Assembly: GCF_001815935.1 (NCBI RefSeq)
Contig: NZ_KV823434.1
Coordinates: forward strand, 17,602-81,601
Source: Corynebacterium sp. HMSC04H06
GTDB lineage: Bacteria; Actinomycetota; Actinomycetes; Mycobacteriales; Mycobacteriaceae
Direction: 5' to 3'
Length of the DNA: 64,000 nt
The translations under genes and the position numbers were made by a program. The notes below the pieces were generated by a model, which was given only the letters and a program-made list of their open reading frames with translations, made no database searches and had not been told where the DNA came from. Below, one piece after another: positions 51,589 through 59,367 of this stretch (the first letter of the stretch is position 1; every line of letters begins with the position of its first letter).

Positions 51589-52266
51589 TTAGATATCTAG
51601 GTGCAGCTTCGCGACGTCGCCGCGCAACGCCATCTCGGTGAAATCCAGAGGGCGGCCGGCGGCGTCGAGCGCGCAGCGCTGCACCCGCAGGATAGGCGTG
51701 GTGCGCGAAAGCCCCAGCGCCTTCTGCTCCATCGCGTTCGGCAGCGCCGGCTCCAAAGACTGCCGGTACTTGGCCGGACGCCGCTGCTCCCAGTGGCCCT
51801 GCAAATCCGCCGCCGGCACGAAGTGGTGCGAATACAGCGCCCGGGTCCCGTCGACGGTGTGCAGCCTCTTGACGGACCAGACCCGGTAGGTCTCCGCAAT
51901 CGCTAGCTGCTCCGCCACCGTCGGCGGCACCTGCACGTGAGATTCCTCGAGCTCGTCAATGACGAGCTCGTTTTCGTCGTTGCGCAGCTGCGCCCCCAAG
52001 TCCTCGACGCGGCCCAAGTCCACCACCGGCGCCGTTGTACGCACGAACGTGCCCCCGGTGCGGCCGCGGCGTCGATCAATAAGCCCCTCCAGCTGGAGGA
52101 TATCCAGCGCGTGCCGCACCGTCATGCGGGCGACGTTGAACTCGTGGACGAGCGCGCGCTCGGTGGGAAACCGGTCGCCCGGTCGCAACTCGGCGCGTTG
52201 GATGCGCCCCCGCAGGGCGTCCGCGATGGTCAGGTAGGCCGGCTTAGAACTGGGCTGCTTAGTCAC
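51589..52266 (-). CDS. GntR/HutC family transcriptional regulator
   Basis: This 225-residue regulator has a winged helix at about 10-75 (YLTIADALRGRIQRAELRPGD, ARMTVRHALDILQLEGLIDRRRGRGGTFV-like) and a C-terminal UTRA ligand domain (about 90-220). UTRA members bind small metabolites such as sugars, histidine breakdown products or fatty acids. It is the last gene of the SBP-ABC-CMD-SDR series and the obvious local regulator. The start is GTG 52266. An inverted repeat, CAGATT-14 bp-AATCTG, begins at that base. HutC-type proteins often bind GTNTANAC, and one exact match (GTTTAGAC) lies at 59303-59310 in the operon promoter. Confidence 0.9.
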   Translation of the reverse strand: MTKQPSSKPAYLTIADALRGRIQRAELRPGDRFPTERALVHEFNVARMTVRHALDILQLEGLIDRRRGRTGGTFVRTTAPVVDLGRVEDLGAQLRNDENELVIDELEESHVQVPPTVAEQLAIAETYRVWSVKRLHTVDGTRALYSHHFVPAADLQGHWEQRRPAKYRQSLEPALPNAMEQKALGLSRTTPILRVQRCALDAAGRPLDFTEMALRGDVAKLHLDI

Positions 52267-52291
52267 AGATTAAGTTTAGCGCATGAATCTG
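52266..52291. repeat. Inverted repeat at the GntR gene start
   Basis: Perfect 6-bp arms CAGATT and AATCTG enclose 14 bp in the short SDR-GntR gap, overlapping the GntR start codon. It may be an autoregulatory operator or a translational hairpin. There is no T-run. Confidence 0.35.
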
Positions 52292-52315
52292 CGCGAGGTG
52301 TTCGACCCACGCGAC

Positions 52316-52975
52316 TTATTCCACGCGCGGGCGCACCTGGATCTCGGTCAGCTGCGTGGTCGGGCCGGCGTCCACGACCGCGCGCACCGCCCGCGCGATT
52401 TCGGCCGGGGCGATAACCTCGTCGCGGTTGTAGTCGGTCAGCCCCTGCAACATCGCGGTATCCGTGGGCCCGGGCGCCACGGTGCTCACCCGGATGCCGT
52501 GCTCGGACTTGCGCAGCCCGTCGGCCAGGGCGTAGAGCGCGTGCTTGGTGGCCGCGTAGACCACGTTGTCGCCGAAGCCGCCGCGGCCAGCGCCGGAGTT
52601 GATGAATACCACGGTTCCGCCGGCGCGGTTGAGCGCTGGCAGGAGGCGCTGGGTCAACATGGCCGGGGCCACCACGTTGATGGATAGGTGGCCTTCCCAG
52701 TCGTCCCGGCTGGCCGATGCCACCGAGCGCCGCTGCGCAATCGCCGCCGCGTGGACCAGCACGTCGACGTGGTCTAGCTCCGGCAGGTCGAAGTCCTCGG
52801 TCAGGTCCGCGCGCACGCAGGTCACGCCGGGCCCCTCCAGCTCGGCGAGGCGCTCGGCGTTGCGGCCGATGGCCACGACGCGGTGGTCGCGGGACAAATC
52901 CGCGACGATCTCGCGGCCCATCCCGCCTGTGGCGCCGGTGACGACGGCGGTTTTGGTCTGTTCTTGGTTAGACAT
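52316..52975 (-). CDS. Short-chain dehydrogenase/reductase
   Basis: This 219-residue NAD(P)-dependent oxidoreductase of the classical SDR family has the nucleotide motif VVTGATGGMGREI at the N-terminus, INSGAGRGG with the catalytic serine, and YAATKHALYAL with Tyr and Lys. TVAPGPTDTAML is a common SDR C-terminal motif. It is encoded 19 bp after the alkylhydroperoxidase-domain gene, so it likely acts on the product of the same pathway. The substrate is unknown. The strand order suggests it is last but one in the operon. Confidence 0.92.
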   Translation of the reverse strand: MSNQEQTKTAVVTGATGGMGREIVADLSRDHRVVAIGRNAERLAELEGPGVTCVRADLTEDFDLPELDHVDVLVHAAAIAQRRSVASASRDDWEGHLSINVVAPAMLTQRLLPALNRAGGTVVFINSGAGRGGFGDNVVYAATKHALYALADGLRKSEHGIRVSTVAPGPTDTAMLQGLTDYNRDEVIAPAEIARAVRAVVDAGPTTQLTEIQVRPRVE

Positions 52976-52994
52976 GTCGGCCAGTCTAGGCGCT

Positions 52995-54185
52995 TTAGCG
53001 GAAGCGCCGGGGCACGTCCGGGGTGCCCAGGGTGAGCATCAGGCGGTTTGCCCAGTTGAAAAAGGACGAAGAATAGATAACGTCCAGGACCGCCTGATTG
53101 TCGAGGCCCGCCGCCCGCAGCGCGTCGACGTGCTCGGCGCCGAGTTCCAGCGGGGTCCGGCTAATGGCCACCGCGGCATCCCGGATGGCGGCCCAGTCCG
53201 CCCGCCCCAAATCGATGTCGACGCCGTCGTCGAGGAGGCGGTCGATGGTCTCCCGGTCGCCGCCCTCGTCAACGTAGCGCTGCTGGTGCACGGAGGCGCA
53301 GTACTCGCAGCCGTTGAGGCGCGAGACCACCGTTGCGGCCAGCTCGCGCTCCGCGCGGCCCAGCCCGCCGTCGGTGTTGTAGAAGATGTCCAGGTCCGTC
53401 AGGGTGCGGGCCTTCAGCGCGGCGGGGTCGCGGGCCAGCAGGCGGAAGTAGGGCTGCTCGATGCGCTCCGGCTTAATCAGCGCCTCGCGCTGCTCCTCGG
53501 TGAAGTCTTCCTTGCTCAGCCCCGGCACCCAGGGCTTCCAGCCCAGCGCGTGGTTGACAAAGCGGCCCGGGTGGACCACCTCGGGGGTCTCCACCCCGCC
53601 CGTGACCTCCCAGCCGGGTCGCTCCTGCGGGGTCTCCGCCACGGCCCCCGGCGCAGCCGGGGCCTCGCCGCCCAGCACCGCGATACCGCGCACCACGCGC
53701 AACTGGAAGGCCAAAAAGCTAATCAGCTGCGCCAGGCTAACCATGCCGGTCGGACCCCACCCGCTGGCGTCCAGGTGGCCGATGGCCGCCGGCTCCGCGT
53801 CCTTCGGGTGGAAGACCAGAAGATGCGCGAAGTCGAAGGCCGCGCCCAGGTGCTCGCCCAGAGCTTCGAAGGTGCTGTGTCCCCCGCCCGCGTAGGGCCC
53901 GCGGTGCTGTCCAGCCACGATGGCCTCCTTGACTGGGGCGAGAAGCTCCTCGTCCTCGTCGCCTAAAAGGTCCAGGTAGAACTCCGCCGGGCGGCCGGCC
54001 TGCGTAATACCCGCCACAAAGGCGGCCACGGCGTAGCGCTCCGCCTGGCTAAACTCCCCGGCCTCCGCCGGCTCGAGCAGCGCTGCGAAGCTCAGCTGGG
54101 CGTTCTCGCGGGCCGCCGGGCGGGCGCTGCGCAGCTGGCTAACTGCGGCGCTGGTCTGCGCCAGCTCGTCGATGATATCGGTCAT
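52995..54185 (-). CDS. Fused CMD / alkylhydroperoxidase-domain protein
   Basis: This 396-residue protein is of the AhpD-like superfamily, apparently two related halves fused. The N-terminal half (about 1-190) resembles the CMD proteins called the Avi_7170 family and lacks a CxxC. The C-terminal half (about 210-396) resembles the Avi_7169 alkylhydroperoxidase-domain family and holds the redox site CEYCASVHQ at 293-301. AhpD-type CxxC/His sites reduce peroxides or transfer thiol electrons. These two families usually occur as separate genes beside a peptide-type ABC transporter, which matches this locus. Biological function is unknown. It follows the ATPase gene by 55 bp. Confidence 0.85.
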   Translation of the reverse strand: MTDIIDELAQTSAAVSQLRSARPAARENAQLSFAALLEPAEAGEFSQAERYAVAAFVAGITQAGRPAEFYLDLLGDEDEELLAPVKEAIVAGQHRGPYAGGGHSTFEALGEHLGAAFDFAHLLVFHPKDAEPAAIGHLDASGWGPTGMVSLAQLISFLAFQLRVVRGIAVLGGEAPAAPGAVAETPQERPGWEVTGGVETPEVVHPGRFVNHALGWKPWVPGLSKEDFTEEQREALIKPERIEQPYFRLLARDPAALKARTLTDLDIFYNTDGGLGRAERELAATVVSRLNGCEYCASVHQQRYVDEGGDRETIDRLLDDGVDIDLGRADWAAIRDAAVAISRTPLELGAEHVDALRAAGLDNQAVLDVIYSSSFFNWANRLMLTLGTPDVPRRFR

Positions 54186-54240
54186 TATTTCTCCTCGGTT
54201 CTTTGTTTCTGCTTGCTGCTTCTTCGCTTCTTTTTCGCTC

Positions 54241-55833
54241 TTACAGGCCCAAGTTTAGGTCGCCGCCGCGGTAGCGGGAGCCGGGGATGGCCTCGATGAG
54301 CCGGCGGGTGAGATCCGCCTGCGGGTTGGTAAAAACTTCGGCGGTCGAGCCGTATTCGACCTGCTGGCCGGATCCCAGCACGCTGACGGTGTCGCTGACC
54401 TGGTTGACCACGGCCAGGTCGTGGGAGATGAAGATATAGGTCAGCCCCAGCTCCTGCTGCAAGTCGTCGAGCAGGCGCAGGATCTGCGACTGGACGGTCA
54501 CGTCCAGGGCGGAGACCGCCTCATCCAGCACGACCAGCTCCGGTTCGATGATCATGGCGCGGGCGATCGCCACGCGCTGGCGCTGCCCGCCGGACAGGCG
54601 CGCCGGCAGGCGCTGGCCCATGTCCGGGTCCAGGGCGACCAGCTCCATAAACTCGCGTGCGGCCTCCCGCGCCCGGGCCCGCTTCATCCCGCGGAAATTC
54701 ACCAGGGGCTCGGCGATGGTATCCGCGATGGTGCGGCGCGGGTCCAGCGAGCTATACGGGTTCTGGTAGACCAGCTGGACCTGGCGGCGAGCCTCGCGCC
54801 GGCCGGCCGCATCCAGCTCGGTCAGCTCCGTGCCGCCCAGCCGGATGCTGCCCGCGGTCGGTTGGTTGAACATCGCCACGGACCGGCCGATGGTGGTCTT
54901 GCCGGAGCCGGACTCGCCCACCAGCGCGTGCGTGGTGCCCTTAGCAACCTCGAAGCTCACCCCGTCCAGGGCGGTGAAGCCGCCGAAGCGCTGCATCAGG
55001 CCGTCCACCCGGAGCAGCGGCTGCGTGCCGGCGGCGACCGGGGTGGCCTGCTGCCGGGTGAAATCGGCGGCGGTCAGGGAGGGGGCATCGGCGAGCAGTC
55101 GCTTGGAATACGGGTGCTGCGGGTCGGTGAGCACCGTGGCCGCCAGGCCGGACTCGCGGACCTGGCCGGCCTCCATGACCACGATCTGGTCCGCGCGGTC
55201 GCCCGCCACGGCCAGGTCGTGCGTGATAAACAGCAGGCCCAGGCCGAGCTCTTCGCGCATGTCGTCCAGCAGGTCCAGGATGGTCTTCTGCACCGTCACA
55301 TCGAGGGCACTGGTGGGCTCGTCGGCGATGATAAGCTCTGGCTCCAGCGCCACCGCCGCGGCGATGAGTACGCGCTGCTTCATGCCGCCGGACAGCTCGT
55401 GCGGGTACTGATGGTAGCGGCGCTCCGGGTCATCGATGCCGACCCGCTCCAGCAGCTCCAGCGCCCGGGCGCGCCGATCCCCACGCCCGTGGATTTCCAT
55501 GCCCTCTTCCACCGCGGCGCCGATGGTCTTCAGCGGGTTCAGAGAGTTGTTCGGATCCTGCGGCACCAGCCCGATGTGGGCGCCGCGGATGCCGCGCCAT
55601 TGCTTGCGACTAAGCCCGGTCAGGTCGCGGCCCTGGAAGGTCACGGAGCCGGCATCGACGGCGGCGTTGTCCGGCAACAGGCCCAGGATGGCCAGCGCCG
55701 AGGTGGACTTGCCCGAGCCGGACTCGCCGACGATGGCGGTCATCTGGCCCGGCTCCACCCCAAGGTTCACGCCCTGGACCGCCGGGGAGCCGTCGTAGGA
55801 GACGTTCAAGTCAGTAACAGTTAACAGTGACAC
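54241..55833 (-). CDS. Double ATP-binding ABC transporter ATPase (Opp/Dpp type)
   Basis: This 530-residue protein is two fused nucleotide-binding domains (DppD plus DppF type). Domain 1 has Walker A GESGSGKSTSALAI, signature HELSGGMKQRVLIA and Walker B LIIADEPTSALD. Domain 2 has GESGSGKTTIGRSV, ARLSGGQRQRVAIA and LVVLDEAVSALD (Ala in place of the usual Pro-Thr). Both domains look active. I start it at GTG 55833, because AAGGAG lies eight bases upstream. The longer reading frame would intrude into the permease gene. The stop of the DppC-like permease is 19 bp upstream. Confidence 0.93.
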   Translation of the reverse strand: MSLLTVTDLNVSYDGSPAVQGVNLGVEPGQMTAIVGESGSGKSTSALAILGLLPDNAAVDAGSVTFQGRDLTGLSRKQWRGIRGAHIGLVPQDPNNSLNPLKTIGAAVEEGMEIHGRGDRRARALELLERVGIDDPERRYHQYPHELSGGMKQRVLIAAAVALEPELIIADEPTSALDVTVQKTILDLLDDMREELGLGLLFITHDLAVAGDRADQIVVMEAGQVRESGLAATVLTDPQHPYSKRLLADAPSLTAADFTRQQATPVAAGTQPLLRVDGLMQRFGGFTALDGVSFEVAKGTTHALVGESGSGKTTIGRSVAMFNQPTAGSIRLGGTELTELDAAGRREARRQVQLVYQNPYSSLDPRRTIADTIAEPLVNFRGMKRARAREAAREFMELVALDPDMGQRLPARLSGGQRQRVAIARAMIIEPELVVLDEAVSALDVTVQSQILRLLDDLQQELGLTYIFISHDLAVVNQVSDTVSVLGSGQQVEYGSTAEVFTNPQADLTRRLIEAIPGSRYRGGDLNLGL

Positions 55834-55852
55834 GAGTTCTGCTCCTTGTGGT

Positions 55853-56659
55853 TTAGGCCTGCGCCCGGATGTTGCGGGAGAGATGGTTGGCGGCCATGAC
55901 GACGGCGACAATCGCCAGGCCCGGGATGACAATCAGCCACCAGGCCGTGGCCATAAAGTCGCGGCCCTCGGCGATGATAAGACCCCACTCCGGCGTGGGC
56001 GGCGGGGCGCCGTAGCCCAAAAAGCCCAGGATGGACAGCTGCAGGATGGCGGAGCCGAACTGCAGGGTCGCCAGGGCCACCACCGGGGTCAGCGAGTTGG
56101 GCAGGATGTGGCGCACCATCACCTGCAGTGGGCGCGCGCCCGAGCCGTAGGCGGCCTCCACGTAGTCCGCCCCGGCCACGCTGATGACCTGGGATCGCGC
56201 CAGGCGCGCGAACGCGGCGATGCTGGTGACACCGACGGCCACCGCCGCCTGGACGGAGCCGAACCCCAGCACGATGATGATGGACAGCGACAGCAAGATG
56301 CCGGGGATGGACAGCAGCACGTCGACCACGCGCATCAGGGCCGTGTCCACCCAGCCGCGCAGGCTGCCGGCCAGCATGCCGATAATGGTGCCGATCACCA
56401 GGCCCACAGCCACGGCGATGAAGGCGCCGACCAGGGACTGGCGGGCTGCGTAGACGACGCGGGCGTACAGGTCGCGGCCGACGGCGTCGGTGCCGAACCA
56501 GTGCTCGCTACTTGGCGGCAGCAAGGCGACGTCGGTGCCCGCGTACGGGTCCGCGCTTGCCAGCAGGCCGGGCCACAGCGCCGCGAGGGCGGCGATGACC
56601 AGCACGACGATCGCCACGAGCGAGGTCGGGCGTGCCCAGGGATTGCGGGGCTTAGACAT
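55853..56659 (-). CDS. ABC transporter permease (DppC-like)
   Basis: This 268-residue inner-membrane permease belongs to the oligopeptide/nickel type. It has an N-terminal helix, then SLVGAFIAVAVGLVIGTIIGMLAG and the permease loop signature region EAAYGSGARPLQVMVRHILPNSL (EAA motif with the conserved Gly). The phrase HWFGTDAVGRDLYARVVY at about 50-67 is the classic DppC N-terminal motif. It overlaps the DppB-like gene by 8 bp, which suggests translational coupling and 1:1 stoichiometry. Confidence 0.93.
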   Translation of the reverse strand: MSKPRNPWARPTSLVAIVVLVIAALAALWPGLLASADPYAGTDVALLPPSSEHWFGTDAVGRDLYARVVYAARQSLVGAFIAVAVGLVIGTIIGMLAGSLRGWVDTALMRVVDVLLSIPGILLSLSIIIVLGFGSVQAAVAVGVTSIAAFARLARSQVISVAGADYVEAAYGSGARPLQVMVRHILPNSLTPVVALATLQFGSAILQLSILGFLGYGAPPPTPEWGLIIAEGRDFMATAWWLIVIPGLAIVAVVMAANHLSRNIRAQA

Positions 56660-57623
56660 GGGTCTTCCTTCCTGCCACCCGGGACGGGGCCTTCTGGCCC
56701 CGCAGGCGGACGTCCAGGACCGGGTACAAAAGGTCCACGACCAGGTTGATAATCACGTAGGCGGCCGCGGCGATAACCACCACCGCCATCAGCACCGGGG
56801 TGTCCCGGTTGGCCACGGCCTGGGCGGTCATCTGCCCCAGGCCGGTGCGGCCGAAGACGGTCTCGGTGACCACGGCGCCGCCGACCAGCTCGCCGAAGAG
56901 CAGGCCGGCCATCGTCAGCGCCGGGAGCAGGGAGTTGCGCAGGACGTTGCGCCAGAAAATCCAGGCCTCCGAGGCGCCGCGGGCGCGCACCGCGTTGACA
57001 AAAGGCTGGCCCTGCGTCTGCTCGATGGAGCGGATGAGCACCTGCGTCAGCGGCGCGGAGATAGGCACCGCCAGCGTCAGCGTGGGCAGGATGAGCCCCT
57101 CGATGCTGCCCGGCTCAATCACGCGCACCCAGCCCAGCTGGAAGGAGAATACCTGGATGAGCAGGATGCCGATCCAGAAGCCTGGCAGGGAGACCAGCAG
57201 GGAGGGAAGCCCGCGGAAGAAGGAGCCGATCCAGCCCAGGCCCGGCAGCGTCGCGGCGAAGGCGACCAGCAGGGCGACGATGACAGAGACCACGATGGCT
57301 GAGGTCGCCAGCGCCAGCGTGTGCGGCAGCGCGTCCGCAATCAGCGTGGCCACCGGGGCGCCGGACTCGGTGGAATTGCCGAACTCGCCGACCAGAAACC
57401 CGCCCAGCGAGGTAAAGAACTGGACCCACAGGGGCTTATCGATGCCCATCGAGTCCCGGATCTCGTCAATCTCGGCCTGCGACAGACCCAGCGCCGGGTC
57501 GCCGAAGCGGGACTGCACGGCATCCGACGGCAGCGCCGACAGCAGGAAGAACGCGACCGTGTAGGTAATCAGCAGCACCAGCAGTGCCTGCCCGAAACGG
57601 GCCAAAATCTGCTTTCCGGTCAT
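56652..57623 (-). CDS. ABC transporter permease (DppB-like)
   Basis: This 323-residue permease partner of the DppC-like protein starts MTGKQILARFGQALLVLLIT. About six helices are present. The EAA-type loop is NAVRARGASEAWIFWRNVLRNSLLPALT, and FGRTGLGQMTAQAVANRDTPV is typical of DppB near the end. Its ATG shares one base with the stop of the substrate-binding protein gene (TAATG). With the ATPase it forms a complete importer. Confidence 0.93.
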   Translation of the reverse strand: MTGKQILARFGQALLVLLITYTVAFFLLSALPSDAVQSRFGDPALGLSQAEIDEIRDSMGIDKPLWVQFFTSLGGFLVGEFGNSTESGAPVATLIADALPHTLALATSAIVVSVIVALLVAFAATLPGLGWIGSFFRGLPSLLVSLPGFWIGILLIQVFSFQLGWVRVIEPGSIEGLILPTLTLAVPISAPLTQVLIRSIEQTQGQPFVNAVRARGASEAWIFWRNVLRNSLLPALTMAGLLFGELVGGAVVTETVFGRTGLGQMTAQAVANRDTPVLMAVVVIAAAAYVIINLVVDLLYPVLDVRLRGQKAPSRVAGRKTHV

Positions 57624-59245
57624 TAGTTAATCTCCTCCACCTCGTAGAACCAGGGGCGGGCGACGGCCTCCGGCCGGAAGCCTTCCACGCCCTCGGCGAC
57701 CGCGTAGACCTGCGGCTCCTCGAACAGCGGCAGCGCGTAGGCCTTCTCCGTGATGTAATCCTGGGCCTCCTGGACCGCCTGCTCGCGCTCCTGAGTGCCG
57801 GTGACGGAGACGACGCGGTCGAGCAGCTGCTCCAAGTGGGCGTCGATGGGCTCGCCGGCGGAATCCTGGTTGAGGAAGGCGTCGCGGTTGTTGATGCTGT
57901 AGAAGGACGTAATCGCGTCGTAGTCGGCGCGCGCGACCATGGAGTGGTACAGCTGCACCTTGTCGATGTCCTTGGCGTCCGCGTTCTGCGTGGCTTGGTC
58001 GCCGGCGTTAATCTCCACGCCGATGCCGAGCTCGCCCAGCTGGTCCTGAACCATCGTCATGACCTCCTTGGATCGCGGCTGCGGCAGCGCCGTGTTCGAG
58101 CGCAGCACCAGGCGCTTGCCGTCCTTGGTGAGGATCCCGTCCGGGCCCGGTTCCCAGCCGGCTTCTGCCAGCAGCTCGCGCGCCGCGTCCGGGTCGTAGG
58201 CGTAAGCATCACCCTGGTCTTTGTAGCCCCGCCCGGTTTCGGCCACGGTGGAGGTGGCCAGCGGGTAGGAATCGGAGAAGAGCACACGCAGGATTTCCTG
58301 CCTGTCGATGCCGCGGATAATCGCCTCGCGCACCCGCTGGTCTTGCAGCAGCGGGTGGTCGAAGCGGAAGGCCAGCTGGTTGTTCATCGAGTTGGTGCCG
58401 CGGGTGACGATGTTGACCCCGCGGGATTGCAGCAGGTCTTCCTGCGGCGCCGAAATCTGGCGGGCGATGTCCGCCTGGCCGGACAGCACCGCGCCGGTGC
58501 GCACGGATTCCTCGGCGGCCAGGATGTAGTGCACGCCGTCGATGGCGGCCCGGCCCTGGTGGCGCGCCTGAGGCGGCGCCCAGTCGTAGTCCTCGCGGGT
58601 CTTTAACACCAGGTCGGTGCCGATCTCCTCGTGTTCGACCACGAAGGGCCCCGAGCCGATGACGTTGCGCGCGTTGCCGGGGCCGAAGCCCTCGTTGTCC
58701 AGCTTGAGCGACTCGTCCGAGAGTAGGCCCGCGTTGTAGGAGGCGGTGGCCTGCAAAAAGCCCGGCGACGGGGCGGAGAAGTGGAAACGCACGGTGTCTT
58801 CGTCGATAACCTCGCCGCGCTCGTAGTTGGAGATCTGCTCGGAGGCAGTCAGCGTGCGGTCGCTGTCGCCCAGCCCGTAGAGATCGAAGTTCGCCACCAC
58901 GTTCTCCGCCGTCAGCGGGGATCCGTCGGAGTAGGTCACGTCCGTGCGGATATTAAAGGTGTATTCGGTGGCGTCCTCGTTGACTTCGGGCAGCTCCGTG
59001 GCAATCCAGGGAGAAAGCTCCAGGGTCTCCGGGTCCTGGTAGAGCAGCCGGTCGGTGAGCTGGTTGACCACGCCGCCGTTCGGGTAGAAGCCGGCGGCCG
59101 GCGGGTAGAGAGTGCGGAAGAACTGCGGCTCCAGGTACGTCAGGACGTTGTCGGAGCCGCCTTCCTCCCCTTCCGGCGCGGTGGCGCACCCAGCGGCCAG
59201 CGCTGCCACGACGACTAGACTGGTGAGGGTTCTGAGTAGTTTCAC
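57623..59245 (-). CDS. ABC transporter substrate-binding lipoprotein (SBP family 5)
   Basis: This 540-residue extracellular binding protein has a lipoprotein signal peptide ending LAAGC (Cys20), so it is anchored to the membrane outer face. The body is an SBP_bac_5 fold, with YSDGSPLTAENVVANFDLYG, NVIGSGPFVV, REAIIRGIDRQEIL and DPDAARELLAEAGWEPG as family landmarks. It resembles the KPN_01854 subgroup that accompanies Avi_7169/7170 proteins, but that is judged from memory. The GTG start at 59245 faces the divergent flavoprotein gene across 122 bp containing two TAGAC sites. It is the first gene of the seven-gene operon. Confidence 0.9.
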   Translation of the reverse strand: MKLLRTLTSLVVVAALAAGCATAPEGEEGGSDNVLTYLEPQFFRTLYPPAAGFYPNGGVVNQLTDRLLYQDPETLELSPWIATELPEVNEDATEYTFNIRTDVTYSDGSPLTAENVVANFDLYGLGDSDRTLTASEQISNYERGEVIDEDTVRFHFSAPSPGFLQATASYNAGLLSDESLKLDNEGFGPGNARNVIGSGPFVVEHEEIGTDLVLKTREDYDWAPPQARHQGRAAIDGVHYILAAEESVRTGAVLSGQADIARQISAPQEDLLQSRGVNIVTRGTNSMNNQLAFRFDHPLLQDQRVREAIIRGIDRQEILRVLFSDSYPLATSTVAETGRGYKDQGDAYAYDPDAARELLAEAGWEPGPDGILTKDGKRLVLRSNTALPQPRSKEVMTMVQDQLGELGIGVEINAGDQATQNADAKDIDKVQLYHSMVARADYDAITSFYSINNRDAFLNQDSAGEPIDAHLEQLLDRVVSVTGTQEREQAVQEAQDYITEKAYALPLFEEPQVYAVAEGVEGFRPEAVARPWFYEVEEIN

Positions 59246-59302
59246 GGTGATGATACTTCTTCGGGGTTAGTTCAACTATTAACTGCTTGCGAATTTAACA
59301 CA

Positions 59303-59321
59303 GTTTAGACCGTTTAGTATC
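59303..59321. promoter_or_regulatory. Second, imperfect TAGAC site / HutC-like box
   Basis: GTTTAGAC at 59303-59310 fits the HutC-GntR consensus GTNTANAC exactly. TAGAC-N6-GTATC (59306-59321) is also a degenerate copy of the McbR palindrome. It lies 7 bp left of the perfect palindrome, on the side of the substrate-binding protein gene. Confidence 0.45.
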
Positions 59322-59328
59322 ATTACTG

Positions 59329-59344
59329 TAGACCAACTAGTCTA
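59329..59344. promoter_or_regulatory. McbR-like operator TAGAC-N6-GTCTA
   Basis: TAGACCAACTAGTCTA is a perfect 5-bp-arm palindrome with the arm sequence and 6-bp spacing described for the methionine/cysteine repressor McbR of C. glutamicum. It lies in the divergent gap between the substrate-binding lipoprotein gene and the flavoprotein gene, 24 bp before the latter. It would allow repression of both directions under sulfur sufficiency. The mcbR gene is not in this window. Confidence 0.65.
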
Positions 59345-59367
59345 ATTTATTCTCTCGTTTATGAAGG

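Noticed and set aside
54421..55824. 467-residue plus-strand frame
   Set aside because: It is antisense to the double ATPase gene. Walker and signature motifs are on the minus strand.
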